Origin: Streptomyces sp. ACA25
Lineage (GTDB): Bacteria > Actinomycetota > Actinomycetes > Streptomycetales > Streptomycetaceae
Direction: 5' to 3'
Length of the DNA: 64,000 nt
Assembly (NCBI RefSeq): GCF_028200735.1
Contig: NZ_JAQKPV010000002.1
Coordinates: 248,001-312,000 of the forward strand
A program made the translations under genes and the position numbers. The number at the start of each line of letters is the position of its first letter. Positions within the stretch are counted from its first letter, which is position 1. Shown piece after piece: positions 18,899 through 28,084 of the stretch. The notes under the pieces were generated by a model that saw nothing but the letters and a program-made list of their open reading frames with translations, searched no databases and was not told where the DNA came from.

Positions 18899-21403
18899 GT
18901 GAGTGCGAGTGCGCCGGAGCAGCAGGGCTCTCCAGGGCTGCCCCCCGCGGACCGGCATGCTGGGCGCACCCTCCTCGACGAGCTGCGGGTCGGCATCGTC
19001 ATGCTCGACAGCCGGGGGCGCATCATCCTGTGGAGCCCCATGACCGAGGAGATCCTCGGCTGGCCGGACCGGCTCGCCGTCGGCCGGCACCTCGCTGACT
19101 TCCTCCCGGTCCGCAGCGAGGTCACCCCCGGCACCGGCGTCTACCGGACGCTGCTGCGGGAATCGAGCTGGCGAGGAGTGCTCCCGCTGCGCCATCTCGA
19201 CGGCCACACCATCGAGCTGGACGGCCGCGCCACCCTGCTGCGGGACGCGGACGGCACCCGGTTCATTCTCGCCAATCTGGTCGAGATGGACCGGCTCCGC
19301 ACGATCGAGCAGGATCTGGCGGCTCTCGACGCCCTCTTCTCCTCCTCGCCCCTCGGTATCGCCATCTACGACACCGACGGACGCTTCGTCCGGGTGAACG
19401 ACTCCTTCTGCCAGCTCTACGGGGGGCGCCCGGACATGCTGCTCGGCAGAAGAATCCGTGAGGTGATGCCCGACCACCTCGCCCGTGAACTCGATGAACT
19501 GCACCGGGAGGTCCTCACCTCCGGCCGCTCCGTGATCGACCTGGTGACCCTGTCCCCCGACGGGAAGGGCGCCCATTCCCTGTCGTTCGGCCGGCTCAGC
19601 GACGGATCGGGACAGACACTCGGAATCAGCTGCACGGTGATGGACATCACCGAGCGCCGCGAGGCATTGGAGAAGATCGAACGCGCCCGGCAGCGGCTCG
19701 CCCTTCTCGACGACGTCGGCATCGCGCTGGGCGAACGGCTCGATGTCCGGCGCATCGCTGAAGCCCTCGCCAACGCCCTCGTCCCCCGGTTCGCCGACTA
19801 CGCGACGGTGCTGCTGCTCGCCGGGGTGGCACAGGGCGGTGATCTCCCCGAGGCATCCGGTCCCGCCGGGGCCTCCCTGCTCCAGCTCGGTGTCGCGGCC
19901 AAACAGCACAACGCCACCGTGGACCGGATGATGCAGCTCAACCAGGACATCACCTTCGATACGGAGTCCGTCTTCGGTCGCGTTCTTGCCACCGGCGCTC
20001 CGCATCTCGTCCGCTCCCGGAACGAGCTGCTGGGCACCACCTATGCCGGGGATCCCAAGACACAGGCGGCCCTCGATCTCGGCATCCACTCGCTGATGAC
20101 TCTTCCCATCCGGGCCCGCGGCACCGTCCTCGGGCTCCTGGTGATCAGCCGGGCCGACCGCCGGGCCGCGTTCGAGCACGAGGATCTGGTGCTGGCCGGT
20201 GAGATCGCGGCCCGGGCAGGCGTCTCGCTGGACAATGGCCGGCTCTACGTCCGCGAACGGGAGGGGGCCCTGATGCTGCAGCGAAGTCTGCTGCCGCAGC
20301 ACGTGCCTTCCCTCCCCGGGGTCCAGATCGCCTTCCGCTACGTTCCGGGCAGCAGCGGAACGGAAGTCGGCGGTGACTGGTTCGACGTGATCCCGCTGAC
20401 CGGTGGCCGGGTGGCCATGGTCGTCGGCGATGTCATGGGGCACGGGCTGCGGGCCGCCGCCACGATGGGCCGGCTGCGCACCGCTGTCCGCACCCTCGCC
20501 GGGCTGGATCTGCCTCCCGCCGAACTTCTGCACCGCGTGAACGAGCTCAGCGACGACCTGTCACCGGGTCCGCAGGAACCCTTGATGGCCACCTGCGTGT
20601 ATGCCGTCTACGACCCCGCGACCAGCAGCTGCACGGTGGCCAAGGCGGGGCATGTGCCGCCGGTGCTGGCCACCCGCGACGCCCGCACCGGGCTGTGGCG
20701 GGCCGGGCTGCTGGAGGTACCGGCCGGGCCGCCACTGGGGGTGGGCGACCTCACGTTCGAGGAACGGCACTGCACCGTCCCTGAGGGGTCCGTCCTGGTC
20801 CTCTACACCGACGGACTGATCGAGAAGCGCGACGAGGACATCACCGAAGGGCTGGACAGGCTGTGCGCAGCACTGGGCCGGACGAAGGGCCCGCACCCCT
20901 CCCTGGAGGACGTCTGCGACCACATCATCCAGAGCCTCGGGCCGGGCACGGCCCCGGCCGGGCGCGGCCTCACCGACGACATCGCGCTGCTCACCGCCCA
21001 GCTCGGCGGCATCCCCGACGGCGGGGCCGCCTCCTGGACGTTCCCCGCGGAGAGCTCCGCCCCGGGCCGGGCCCGCACCGTCGTCCGGCGCACCCTGCTC
21101 CTGTGGGGCCTGGAGGAGGTCACCGACCTGACGGTGCTGCTCGTCAGCGAGCTGGTCACCAACTCGCTGCGGCACGCCCACGGCCCCATCGGGGTGCGCC
21201 TGGTGCGCGGGGAGTCACTGCTGCTGGAGGTTTCCGACCCGCTGCCGGACCCGCCCCGGGAACGGCCCGCCGACCCCGAGGCGGAAAGCGGCCGCGGCCT
21301 GCATCTGCTGGCCCGTGAGTCGCGCCGGTGGGGCACGCGCCGAGGGCCACTGGGCAAGACCGTCTGGTGCGAACTCCCGCTCCCGGGCACGCAGGAGCCC
21401 TGA
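18899..21403 (+). CDS. PAS-PAS-GAF-SpoIIE phosphatase with C-terminal HATPase (RsbU/RsbW-like fusion)
   Basis: About 834 residues. Two PAS domains come first (about 20-135 and 145-255), then a GAF domain (about 265-445). A PP2C-like SpoIIE phosphatase follows (about 465-680) with GGDWFDVIPL, VVGDVMGHG and LVLYTDGLIE. Last is a GHKL ATPase of the anti-sigma RsbW type (about 690-830), with N-box SELVTNSLRHA and G-box GRGLHLL. Such proteins both dephosphorylate anti-anti-sigma factors and act as anti-sigma kinases, linking environmental sensing to sigma-factor control. I chose GTG 18899 because AGCAGGGA lies about 10 bases upstream. GTG 18890, three codons earlier, is possible. There is no membrane helix, so it is cytoplasmic. 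Confidence 0.9.
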   Translation: MSASAPEQQGSPGLPPADRHAGRTLLDELRVGIVMLDSRGRIILWSPMTEEILGWPDRLAVGRHLADFLPVRSEVTPGTGVYRTLLRESSWRGVLPLRHLDGHTIELDGRATLLRDADGTRFILANLVEMDRLRTIEQDLAALDALFSSSPLGIAIYDTDGRFVRVNDSFCQLYGGRPDMLLGRRIREVMPDHLARELDELHREVLTSGRSVIDLVTLSPDGKGAHSLSFGRLSDGSGQTLGISCTVMDITERREALEKIERARQRLALLDDVGIALGERLDVRRIAEALANALVPRFADYATVLLLAGVAQGGDLPEASGPAGASLLQLGVAAKQHNATVDRMMQLNQDITFDTESVFGRVLATGAPHLVRSRNELLGTTYAGDPKTQAALDLGIHSLMTLPIRARGTVLGLLVISRADRRAAFEHEDLVLAGEIAARAGVSLDNGRLYVREREGALMLQRSLLPQHVPSLPGVQIAFRYVPGSSGTEVGGDWFDVIPLTGGRVAMVVGDVMGHGLRAAATMGRLRTAVRTLAGLDLPPAELLHRVNELSDDLSPGPQEPLMATCVYAVYDPATSSCTVAKAGHVPPVLATRDARTGLWRAGLLEVPAGPPLGVGDLTFEERHCTVPEGSVLVLYTDGLIEKRDEDITEGLDRLCAALGRTKGPHPSLEDVCDHIIQSLGPGTAPAGRGLTDDIALLTAQLGGIPDGGAASWTFPAESSAPGRARTVVRRTLLLWGLEEVTDLTVLLVSELVTNSLRHAHGPIGVRLVRGESLLLEVSDPLPDPPRERPADPEAESGRGLHLLARESRRWGTRRGPLGKTVWCELPLPGTQEP

Positions 21404-21482
21404 GCGAAGGGCTGGGGCCCGAAGACCGGCGGAGCCGGCCGTGGAGGCCCGGGCTGCTCCGGTGGGGACCCGGGCTGCTCCG

Positions 21483-22055
21483 TCAGCGCAGGTAGAGCCG
21501 CATCACGACCCGGGGATGACCGGAGAGCACCGAGGTGGTGTCGGCGGCGTGGGTGAACCCGGCGCGTTCGAAGTTCTTCCGGATCCCGGGATACGCCATC
21601 GTCATGTCGACCCTGGCGCCCCCGCTGTCGAGCGGGTACGCCTCGATCGCCGGTGCGCCGTGAGCGCGGGCGAATTCGACCGCGCCGGCGATGAGGGCGT
21701 GCGAGACACCCCTCTTGCGATGACCGGGGCGTACGCGGATGCACCACAGCGACCAGACCGGCAGGTCGTCAACGTGCGGGATCGTACGGCTGCGCGCGAA
21801 GGCCGTGTCCGAGCGCGGTGCCACAGCGGCCCAGCCGACCGGATCGTCACCGTCGTAGGCAAGCACCCCTGGCGGAGGTTCCGCCCGGCACAGCCCGGCC
21901 ACGTAATCGCCGCGGGCCGGCCCACGGAGCTCGTTGTTGAGCTTGGACGGGATCCGGTGGCTCAGGCACCAGCAGACGTTGGCTTCCGGCGACTTCGGAC
22001 CGACCAGGGCACGGACGTCCTCGAAGACCGAAGCCGGGCGAACTGAGACGGTCAT
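21483..22055 (-). CDS. GNAT family N-acetyltransferase
   Basis: 190 residues. A GNAT core is seen around the acetyl-CoA-binding loop (RVRPGHRKRGVSHALIAGA, about 105-123), followed by the late strand and helix NFERAGFTHAA. The N-terminal half contains a CWCLSHR segment, as in a GNAT subgroup that carries cysteines near the substrate site. The substrate is unknown. It is convergent with the PAS-SpoIIE gene (79 bases apart) and lies downstream of the GntR gene on the same strand, which may be functionally related. Confidence 0.85.
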   Translation of the reverse strand: MTVSVRPASVFEDVRALVGPKSPEANVCWCLSHRIPSKLNNELRGPARGDYVAGLCRAEPPPGVLAYDGDDPVGWAAVAPRSDTAFARSRTIPHVDDLPVWSLWCIRVRPGHRKRGVSHALIAGAVEFARAHGAPAIEAYPLDSGGARVDMTMAYPGIRKNFERAGFTHAADTTSVLSGHPRVVMRLYLR

Positions 22056-22166
22056 GTCACCACGATGTCACGGCGCACACGGTGGCAAACCTCAGGGCGG
22101 CACCGCACCACCGCGTCCGGCGGCAGACGACCCCGCCAGAAGGACCAACCTCCCTGGACAGTGCGG

Positions 22167-22919
22167 CTAGCGGACCGGAAGGTGGTACGCCGCCCGGTAG
22201 CGGTCGGCGGGCAGCACCACATCGGCCGTCTCCACCGGCAGGCTGCCCGCGTGGAACGTGCGCGCGATCACCAGGACCGGACGTCCCGGCTGCCCGCCCA
22301 GCACCTGCGCTTCCGGGGCAAGCGCGGGCCGGGCCCCCACCTCCTCGGTGACGTTGTCCACCATGATGTCGATGGCCGCCATCCGCTCCACCACCCCGCA
22401 CCCCGCCAGCGGGCCCTGCTCGGGGAGCATCACGGGAGTGCGCCCGGTCAGCCGGAGGGGCTCCCACGAGGTGGACAGCATCTCCGGCTCCCCTCCGGTG
22501 CGGAAGACGTACCGGGTGCACATCACCGCCGCGCCCGGCTCGGTCCGCAGCCGCTCCGCCACCGTGCGGGTCGCCTCCTGGCGCTCGCTGTGCGCCTCCC
22601 AGGTGCCGCGTTGCCGCTCGTCGGCCTGCTCCTGACGGAACGGGCCGGCCTCCCCCAGCGTGCGGTAGCCGCTGCGGAACAACCTGCGGGGCACCGGCTG
22701 GACCCGCACGTAGGTGCCGGAACCCGAACGCCCTTCGACCAGCCCTTCGGCCATGAGCACCCTGCGCGCCTGCAGGGCGACGGTGTCGGAAACTCCGTAC
22801 TCGCGGCGGAGGTCTGCCTGCGAGGGAAGCCGGGCCTGGGGCGGAAGCCGGCCGTCGGCGATCTGCTGCCGCAGGTCCTCGGCGACTCGGAGATACGCGG
22901 GCTGCTCACCGAACGGCAC
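22167..22919 (-). CDS. GntR family transcriptional regulator with UTRA effector domain (HutC subfamily)
   Basis: 250 residues from the GTG at 22919 (VPFGEQPAYLRVAEDLRQQI). The N-terminal winged helix-turn-helix (about 5-70) contains PSQADLRREYGVSDTVALQA and the wing LVEGRSGSGTYV. The C-terminal UTRA domain (about 95-245) binds a small effector and ends with the typical VVLPADRYRAAYHL. The frame is open 24 codons further upstream, but the chosen start matches the family N-terminus and has a G-rich site before it. It probably represses neighbouring or its own transcription. The operator is not identified. Confidence 0.88.
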   Translation of the reverse strand: MPFGEQPAYLRVAEDLRQQIADGRLPPQARLPSQADLRREYGVSDTVALQARRVLMAEGLVEGRSGSGTYVRVQPVPRRLFRSGYRTLGEAGPFRQEQADERQRGTWEAHSERQEATRTVAERLRTEPGAAVMCTRYVFRTGGEPEMLSTSWEPLRLTGRTPVMLPEQGPLAGCGVVERMAAIDIMVDNVTEEVGARPALAPEAQVLGGQPGRPVLVIARTFHAGSLPVETADVVLPADRYRAAYHLPVR

Positions 22920-23060
22920 ATGACCCCCCAGGGACTCCCGCCCGAGTTGACGATCAGCAACAGCTTGGCAACCGAGGGTGGTCACGGACAAGCAATGCCC
23001 GTCCTTTCACCCGAAGTGATGAGTCGCCGTCACCACTCAGGCGGCCCCCTTCAGGGGGAA

Positions 23061-23101
23061 GCCCCCACGGCCGGGGGGGCGTGGCCCGCGGCCGTGGGGG
23101 C
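23061..23101. terminator. Terminator of the subtilase gene
   Basis: A perfect 12-base inverted repeat: GCCCCCACGGCC (23061-23072) and GGCCGTGGGGGC (23090-23101), loop 17 bases. It starts about 40 bases after the protease stop on the minus strand. A smaller GCCCCCTT/AGGGGG hairpin lies just beyond it. Confidence 0.7.
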
Positions 23102-23142
23102 GGGAACCGTACCGGTGGACGGTTCCGCAGCACTGCGGTGAC

Positions 23143-24744
23143 TCAGAACTGCAGCGACCAGGAGTTGATGTGCCCCTCGTCCCGGGTGGCGCCGTCGTGC
23201 ACGCGCAGGGTCCAGTCACCCTTGGCCTTGTCGAGGACGGTGGCGTCCACGGTGTAGGTCTCCCGCACGTCGTCGCCGCTGTCGAAGGGGCTGGCCGCCT
23301 TCAGGTTCCACTCGGTCCCGTCGGGAGCGATCAGGTCGATCGTCAGGTCACCGCGCCAGGTGTGCGTGATGTCGACGTCGACCTCCAGGTTGGCGGGGAT
23401 CACGCCCTTGCCCACGCCCTTGACCGCGATCACGGACTCAGCCGTCTGGTGGTCCAGGACCGGCACCTCGGTGTCGTTGGTGAACCGCTTGCCGTTCGGC
23501 GGGTCGAGCGGCTCGGGCTCACCGCCGTCACCTTCACCGATGTGGAGCAGCTTGTTCGGGGAACCGTTACCGGGGTTGGTCACCTTCCCGTGCACCGCGG
23601 AGGCGCTGAGCGCCTGCCAGACCTCCGCCGGGCTGTCCGCCGGGCTGCCGGCCAGGTGCAGCGCCGCGGCGCCCGCCACGTGCGGTGCGGCCATCGAGGT
23701 GCCCGAGATGGTGTTGGTCGCCGTGTCGCTGGTGTGCCAGGCCGAGGTGATGGCCGAGCCGGGTGCGAAAATCTGCACCGAGGTGCCGATGTTGGAAAAG
23801 CCCGAACGCAGGTCGGCGCGGTCGGTGGAGGCCACGGTGATGGCCTCGGCCACCCGGGCGGGAGAGCTGCTGCCCGCGTCGGCCCCGTAGTCGTTGCCCG
23901 CGGCGACCGCATAGGTGATGCCGGAGGCGACCGACGCGGCGACGGCCTCGTCCAGCACGGCATTGGCGTTGCCGCCCAGGCTCATGTTGGCCACGGCCGG
24001 CCCGTCGGCGTCGGCGGTGGCCCAGTCGATGCCGCCGACCACTGACTCGATGGTGCCGGAGCCGTTGTCGTTCAGGACCTTCACCGACACCAGGTCGGCC
24101 TGCTTGGCCACGCCGTGCGCGGCCCCGCCGACCGTGCCGGCGACATGCGTGCCGTGGCCCTGGCCGTCGCTGCCGTCCCCGCCGAAGGCGTCGAAGCCGA
24201 AGCGCGCACGGCCCTCGAAGTCCTCGTGGCTGTAGTGGACACCGGTGTCCATGATGTAGACGGTGACGCCCTCCCCGCCGTGCGCGGGATAGGTGTAGCT
24301 GTCGTCGGCCGGGAGGTCCACCTGGTCGATCCGGTCCAGGCCCCAGGACGGCGGGTTGGTCTGGGTCTCGGTGAAGAGCTCCACCGTCTCGTTCTGGACA
24401 ACCTTCGCCACCGCCGGGTCGGCGGCCAGCTCCAGGGCCCGCTCCTCGGAGGTCTTGATGGCGAAGCCGTTGAGGGCGTGCTCGAAGACGCTGGTGATCT
24501 CCGCGTCGTAGGCGGCGGCCAGGGAAGCGCTCTCCGCGGAGGACGCCGAGAAGCCGTCGTCGGCGAGCACGACGACGTAGCTGCCCTCGATGGTGTCGTT
24601 CGCACCGGCGTTCTCGATGGTTCCGGTCGGAGTGTCGTCGGCGGCCACGGCCGGGACGGCGGCGCCGAGCCCGAGAGCAAGGAGCGAGGCCGTGGCCACT
24701 GCTGTTCTGGCTCTCCAGCGGCGGGAGTTGCGCTTGACTGCCAT
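23143..24744 (-). CDS. Secreted subtilisin-like serine protease with P-domain (S8 family)
   Basis: 533 residues. Signal peptide: basic start, hydrophobic core about 15-30, probable cleavage after PAVA (about residue 35). An inhibitor-I9 propeptide (about 45-125) follows, then the subtilase domain with catalytic Asp166 (IMDTGVH), His197 (GHGTHVAG), oxyanion Asn284 (AAGND) and Ser350 (SGTSMAAPH). The final about 120 residues form a proprotein-convertase P-domain (ITHTWRGDLTIDLIAPDG), a beta-sandwich usually needed for stability. Start ATG at 24744 is the first residue of MAVKRNSRRW, about 10 bases after a GAGAGGA site. The frame extends upstream without support. It is secreted and self-processing. 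Confidence 0.93.
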   Translation of the reverse strand: MAVKRNSRRWRARTAVATASLLALGLGAAVPAVAADDTPTGTIENAGANDTIEGSYVVVLADDGFSASSAESASLAAAYDAEITSVFEHALNGFAIKTSEERALELAADPAVAKVVQNETVELFTETQTNPPSWGLDRIDQVDLPADDSYTYPAHGGEGVTVYIMDTGVHYSHEDFEGRARFGFDAFGGDGSDGQGHGTHVAGTVGGAAHGVAKQADLVSVKVLNDNGSGTIESVVGGIDWATADADGPAVANMSLGGNANAVLDEAVAASVASGITYAVAAGNDYGADAGSSSPARVAEAITVASTDRADLRSGFSNIGTSVQIFAPGSAITSAWHTSDTATNTISGTSMAAPHVAGAAALHLAGSPADSPAEVWQALSASAVHGKVTNPGNGSPNKLLHIGEGDGGEPEPLDPPNGKRFTNDTEVPVLDHQTAESVIAVKGVGKGVIPANLEVDVDITHTWRGDLTIDLIAPDGTEWNLKAASPFDSGDDVRETYTVDATVLDKAKGDWTLRVHDGATRDEGHINSWSLQF

Positions 24745-25113
24745 CGTGGGGGAGTCCTCTCGTCGGTACATGGGGTGCGACGGACGCAGACATGACAAAG
24801 CAGCACGGGAGGAAGCAGGTATGTGCGACCCACTGCACCGCCAGGCGAAAGGTTTGTTGATACACAGGAAGGCGACAAGAGATTCTGCAGGTACTGGCGG
24901 GTAATGCATGGTGACGTCGAGTCGACTGAGGTCGTCGACGACTTACCGTCACTCTGCCCATCACGCGAGCTGACGACACGTCAGGCAGTATCCGGAACCG
25001 CAGGTCAGGCAACCGGCCCCGCCACCGGCGGGCCCTGCGGCCGACAAGGTCCTCCGTCCGGCGTAGTTGACGCACAACCGTTCGACATCGAGAGCTGCCC
25101 GGCGGGCCGTGCG
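24745..25113. promoter_or_regulatory. Protease upstream region with short palindromes
   Basis: 369 bases between the protease start and the stop of the next minus-strand gene. It holds no credible gene. Three short dyads stand out: GTCGA-G-TCGAC (24916-24926), the perfect GTCGTCGACGAC (24931-24942) and CTGACG-ACA-CGTCAG (24970-24984), about 170-240 bases upstream of the protease ATG. They are candidate regulator sites only. No clear -10/-35 pair was recognised. Confidence 0.4.
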
Positions 25114-26166
25114 CTACTCCGTGGGGAGACGGAGCGCGCGCCGCACCTCGACGGTCCGCTCGCTCGCCGCCTGAAGCCCGGAGGTGTCAAGCGTGTCGAA
25201 CGCTGCTGCGTGCGACGCGTCCCGCGCCCGCTCCCAGTGCAGCCGGGCCTCCTCCAGCTCCAGGATCAGCGCCCCGACGGGAGCCGATGCTTCGTCGGGC
25301 CACGCGTGCTCCCCCAGCTGTCGGGCCTGGTCCCCGAGAGCCTCGGCCATCAGACCCGCCCACTTCTGGTTCGCTTCCAGGTCCTCGTACGCGTACTCGG
25401 CCGGCTCGGCTTCCCAGGCCGCGTGGAACACGTGGGTGGCGGTGAGGTAGACCAACTGGTGCTCGTCCAAAGCACCGCTGTCCTGACGCACGGAACCACG
25501 GAGCCCTTCCTGCGGCCCCCGGAAAACGCAGAGCAGATCCCGGTCCCCCTGCTCCCAGGACTCGGGAGTGGGGTGCAGAAAGAAGGAGGCCACTCCGTCC
25601 GGCAGCGCCCACGTGTCGGGGGCGTAAGCGTGCTGGGCCGGCCCGCACTCCCTGCGGGCGGTGACCTCGATCGCGAGCCCGCCGGGATACGCACCCCGGG
25701 GCAACTCGGCAACGGCGAACAGCTCCGCCTCGTGCACCTCCTCGCACGGGACCTGCTGCACCTCGTCCACGTGGCCGGCCGAACCCCATGCGGTGGCGGA
25801 GAAGTCGAAACAGTCGCCGGGTCGCAGGGCGAAGACGGAAGCGTCCCGGGCGGCAGCCTCCTCCAGGGTCTCCGCGGCGTTCTCCGCCTCCCCGTGGCCG
25901 AGGAGCACCAGCACCGCGATCAGCCCGTGGAACAGCAGAGCGGCCGAGGACAGCGCCATGCCGGCGAACGCCAGCCTCCTGCCCCGGCCTCCGCGCTTGC
26001 GGATCAGCACCAGGGCGACGACGCCCAGCAGCAGCCCGGCACCGAGAAGGTACCGGCCGAACGCTCCGAAGCTGAGCACTCCGGCCACCAGCGAGAGAAT
26101 CGCCCAACCGTTCCATGCGCCCAGGTCCCATCGCGGAACGGCCGTCGACTCCTGGGACCTGTCCAC
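25114..26166 (-). CDS. DUF4190-type two-helix membrane protein with extracellular septum-formation-like domain
   Basis: 350 residues from GTG 26166 (AGGTGG about 8 bases upstream). After a short cytoplasmic start, two transmembrane segments (about 20-55 and 68-92) form a DUF4190-like unit. The extracellular part begins ALRPGDCFD and contains the paired cysteine motif VPCEEVHEAELFA, the signature of the actinobacterial 'septum formation' domain. More cysteines (ECGP, LLCVF) probably make disulfides. The function of these proteins is not established, and an envelope or stress role is plausible. It lies between two secreted hydrolase genes but has its own spacing. Confidence 0.8.
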   Translation of the reverse strand: MDRSQESTAVPRWDLGAWNGWAILSLVAGVLSFGAFGRYLLGAGLLLGVVALVLIRKRGGRGRRLAFAGMALSSAALLFHGLIAVLVLLGHGEAENAAETLEEAAARDASVFALRPGDCFDFSATAWGSAGHVDEVQQVPCEEVHEAELFAVAELPRGAYPGGLAIEVTARRECGPAQHAYAPDTWALPDGVASFFLHPTPESWEQGDRDLLCVFRGPQEGLRGSVRQDSGALDEHQLVYLTATHVFHAAWEAEPAEYAYEDLEANQKWAGLMAEALGDQARQLGEHAWPDEASAPVGALILELEEARLHWERARDASHAAAFDTLDTSGLQAASERTVEVRRALRLPTE

Positions 26167-26278
26167 CCGTGAACCACCTGCTTCTGTCGGAACGAGCCCT
26201 GCATGCAGGCATCTTGCGCTACGGCGACAGGAGCGGACCCCCCGGGGGCCCGGAGGCGGCCGCCCGGCCGGGCAGCGC

Positions 26279-26321
26279 GTCAGCCCGCTCCGAAGCCGAT
26301 GCGGATTCGGAGCGGGCTGAC
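26279..26321. terminator. Strong terminator after the secreted lipase
   Basis: A perfect 16-base inverted repeat: GTCAGCCCGCTCCGAA (26279-26294) and its complement (26306-26321), with an 11-base loop. It begins 20 bases after the lipase stop on the minus strand. Confidence 0.8.
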
Positions 26322-26341
26322 CGTGGGGCGGGGGTGCCTGC

Positions 26342-27019
26342 TCAGGAGACGACGGCGCGCACCGCGTTGATGACCCCGGTGTTCGAGATCATCCCGATGT
26401 GCCCGAGGCAGGCGGTCGTACGGTTGTCGGCGCCGGCGAGGACCGTGCTGTTGACCGGGTTGATGACGAGGTCGCAGGGCGAGCGGAACGTCGTGTAGTT
26501 GACGTTGCCGGGAGTCGGGTCACCCGCGTTGAGGTTTCCCAGGAAGCTCGACCCGGCGCGCATCTCCTGGCAGGAGGTGATGAGGAAGCTGCAGAAGCCG
26601 GCAATCGCGGTCCCGTTGTTCGGTCCGCCGATCGACACCCAGTCGTCGACCCGGTTGGCGCCGCCGAGGTGCTTGATGTAGTGGCGCGAGGAGAGACCGC
26701 CCATGGAGTGGGTGACGATGTCGACCTTGCTCGCGCCCGTCTGCCTGAGGACGTTGTCGATGTAGTCGGACAGCTGGCGCGCGGTGGTGGTGTTGGACTG
26801 GAACGAGTTGTATCCGAAGACGTGCAGCTGGTCGGCGGAGTAGCCGTTCGCCCTGAAGTTCGCGGTCATCGTGGAGAACTGGCCGCTCTTGCCGGAGAAG
26901 CCGTGCACGAAGACGACGGGCTCCGAGGTGTTGGCCTGGGCGGTGGTCGAGGTGAGGGGTACGACCAGCACGGCGGCCAACAGGGCGCCGAGGAAAGTGC
27001 GGACATGACGCAGGCGCAT
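26342..27019 (-). CDS. Secreted small lipase/esterase (alpha/beta hydrolase, lipase class 2 type)
   Basis: 225 residues, ATG at 27019 with an AGGAG site. The signal peptide probably cleaves after TAQA (residue 29). The mature domain opens with VVFVHGFSGKSGQF, contributing the oxyanion loop. The nucleophile elbow is THSMGG (Ser105). Asp183 in SPCDLVINP and His207 in CLGHIGM complete the triad. Four cysteines (143, 150, 182, 204) could give two disulfides. Size and motifs match small secreted lipases of Streptomyces and Bacillus LipA-like enzymes, which cleave short- to medium-chain acyl esters. Confidence 0.9.
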   Translation of the reverse strand: MRLRHVRTFLGALLAAVLVVPLTSTTAQANTSEPVVFVHGFSGKSGQFSTMTANFRANGYSADQLHVFGYNSFQSNTTTARQLSDYIDNVLRQTGASKVDIVTHSMGGLSSRHYIKHLGGANRVDDWVSIGGPNNGTAIAGFCSFLITSCQEMRAGSSFLGNLNAGDPTPGNVNYTTFRSPCDLVINPVNSTVLAGADNRTTACLGHIGMISNTGVINAVRAVVS

Positions 27020-27145
27020 CTGAACTCCTGTCAGGCAAGCAGTGGCTACTGCTGTTGAGGGGGGTTTCAGGGAGCGCGCGCCCACCACCAGAAGCAGGCC
27101 AGTGCTTCTGTGAATGTCAGATTACTCACAAGTAGCCTGCGGTTG

Positions 27146-27173
27146 ACATCACGGCAACATCACGGTGTGTGAT
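27146..27173. promoter_or_regulatory. Direct and inverted repeats between lipase and aminotransferase genes
   Basis: Two copies of ACATCACGG lie 11 bases apart (27146-27154 and 27157-27165). The second copy runs into the inverted repeat ATCAC-GGTGT-GTGAT (27159-27173). A TTGACA hexamer sits at 27143-27148. The site is in the divergent intergenic region, 127 bases upstream of the lipase ATG and about 110 upstream of the aminotransferase ATG. One-turn spacing of repeats suggests cooperative regulator binding, but no regulator is identified. Confidence 0.4.
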
Positions 27174-27280
27174 CTTGGTCAGTGCCCGGATCGACTGCCC
27201 CCGGAGAGGTGACGCCGCCGATCCGGCACCGGGCTGAGGGACCGTGCAGCCGGCAGCCCGCTGCCACACTGGTCCGCGTG

Positions 27281-28084
27281 ATGGAACTGAACGGCCAACC
27301 CGCCGGAGCCGAGTCCCTGAAGGCCCTGGCACTGACCAACTACGGGCACTTCACCTCGATGCGCGTGGACAACCAGCGCGTACGCGGTCTCGCCCTGCAC
27401 ATGGAACGGCTCGAACGGGACTGCCGGACGGTGTTCGACGCCCGGCTCGACACCGACCGGGTACGGCAGTACGTGCGTCGCGCCATAAGTGGGCAGGGCG
27501 GCTCGCTCGTGGTCCGGGTGAGCGTGTTCGACCCGGCGCTGGACATCGGGCACCCCTCCTCGCCGGCGACCCCCCACATCCTGGTGACCACCCGCCCCAC
27601 CGGACCCATGCCGCTGCCGCCGTTGCGCGTGAGAACCATCCCGTACGTACGCGACCTGCCCGGCGTCAAGCACCTCGGCCTGTTCGGCGCCCTGCACGCC
27701 CGGCGCACCGCCCAGCTGTCCGGATTCGACGACGCCCTGTTCGTCGGCCCCGATGACCTCGTGTCCGAAGGCGGTACCTGGAACGTCGGCTTCATCGACC
27801 CCGGCGGCGCCCTCGTCTGGCCCGAGGGCGCCGTCTTGCCCGGCGTGACCATGGCCCTGATCCAGCAGCACCACGCCCACACCACCGCGCCGGTGACGGC
27901 CGAAGCGGCACGCGGGATGCGGGCCGCCTTCGTCACCAGCACCAGCATCGGCGTCCGGACGATCTCAGCCATCGACGACACCGCGCTGCCGACGGAACAT
28001 CCGATACTCGCCTCGATGCGTGACACCTACCTGAGCCTGCCGGGCGACCCTGTCCAGGAGCCTGGCCCTGGGGCAATGCGCTGA
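27281..28084 (+). CDS. Class IV aminotransferase / aminodeoxychorismate lyase-like PLP enzyme
   Basis: 267 residues, ATG at 27281. It is a fold-type IV PLP enzyme of the branched-chain aminotransferase and aminodeoxychorismate lyase superfamily. The candidate Schiff-base lysine is Lys130 in DLPGVKHLGLF, and the phosphate-side motif SEGGTWNVGFID corresponds to the usual EG-T-SN-F. The substrate cannot be told from sequence, and D-amino acid or branched-chain activity are alternatives. The C-terminal about 15 residues are unstructured. It is divergent from the lipase gene and has no operon partner. Confidence 0.85.
   Translation: MELNGQPAGAESLKALALTNYGHFTSMRVDNQRVRGLALHMERLERDCRTVFDARLDTDRVRQYVRRAISGQGGSLVVRVSVFDPALDIGHPSSPATPHILVTTRPTGPMPLPPLRVRTIPYVRDLPGVKHLGLFGALHARRTAQLSGFDDALFVGPDDLVSEGGTWNVGFIDPGGALVWPEGAVLPGVTMALIQQHHAHTTAPVTAEAARGMRAAFVTSTSIGVRTISAIDDTALPTEHPILASMRDTYLSLPGDPVQEPGPGAMR

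Noticed and set aside
18835..19098. ATG-initiated frame MGNSPTSPEI... overlapping the start of the PAS-SpoIIE gene
   Set aside because: It is in a different frame from the PAS protein, soon becomes Arg/Pro/Gly low-complexity, and overlaps the well-supported PAS domain.
21447..21482. Direct repeat CCCGGGCTGCTCCG between the PAS-SpoIIE and GNAT genes
   Set aside because: Two near copies in a short GC-rich convergent spacer; too short to separate from chance or simple slippage.
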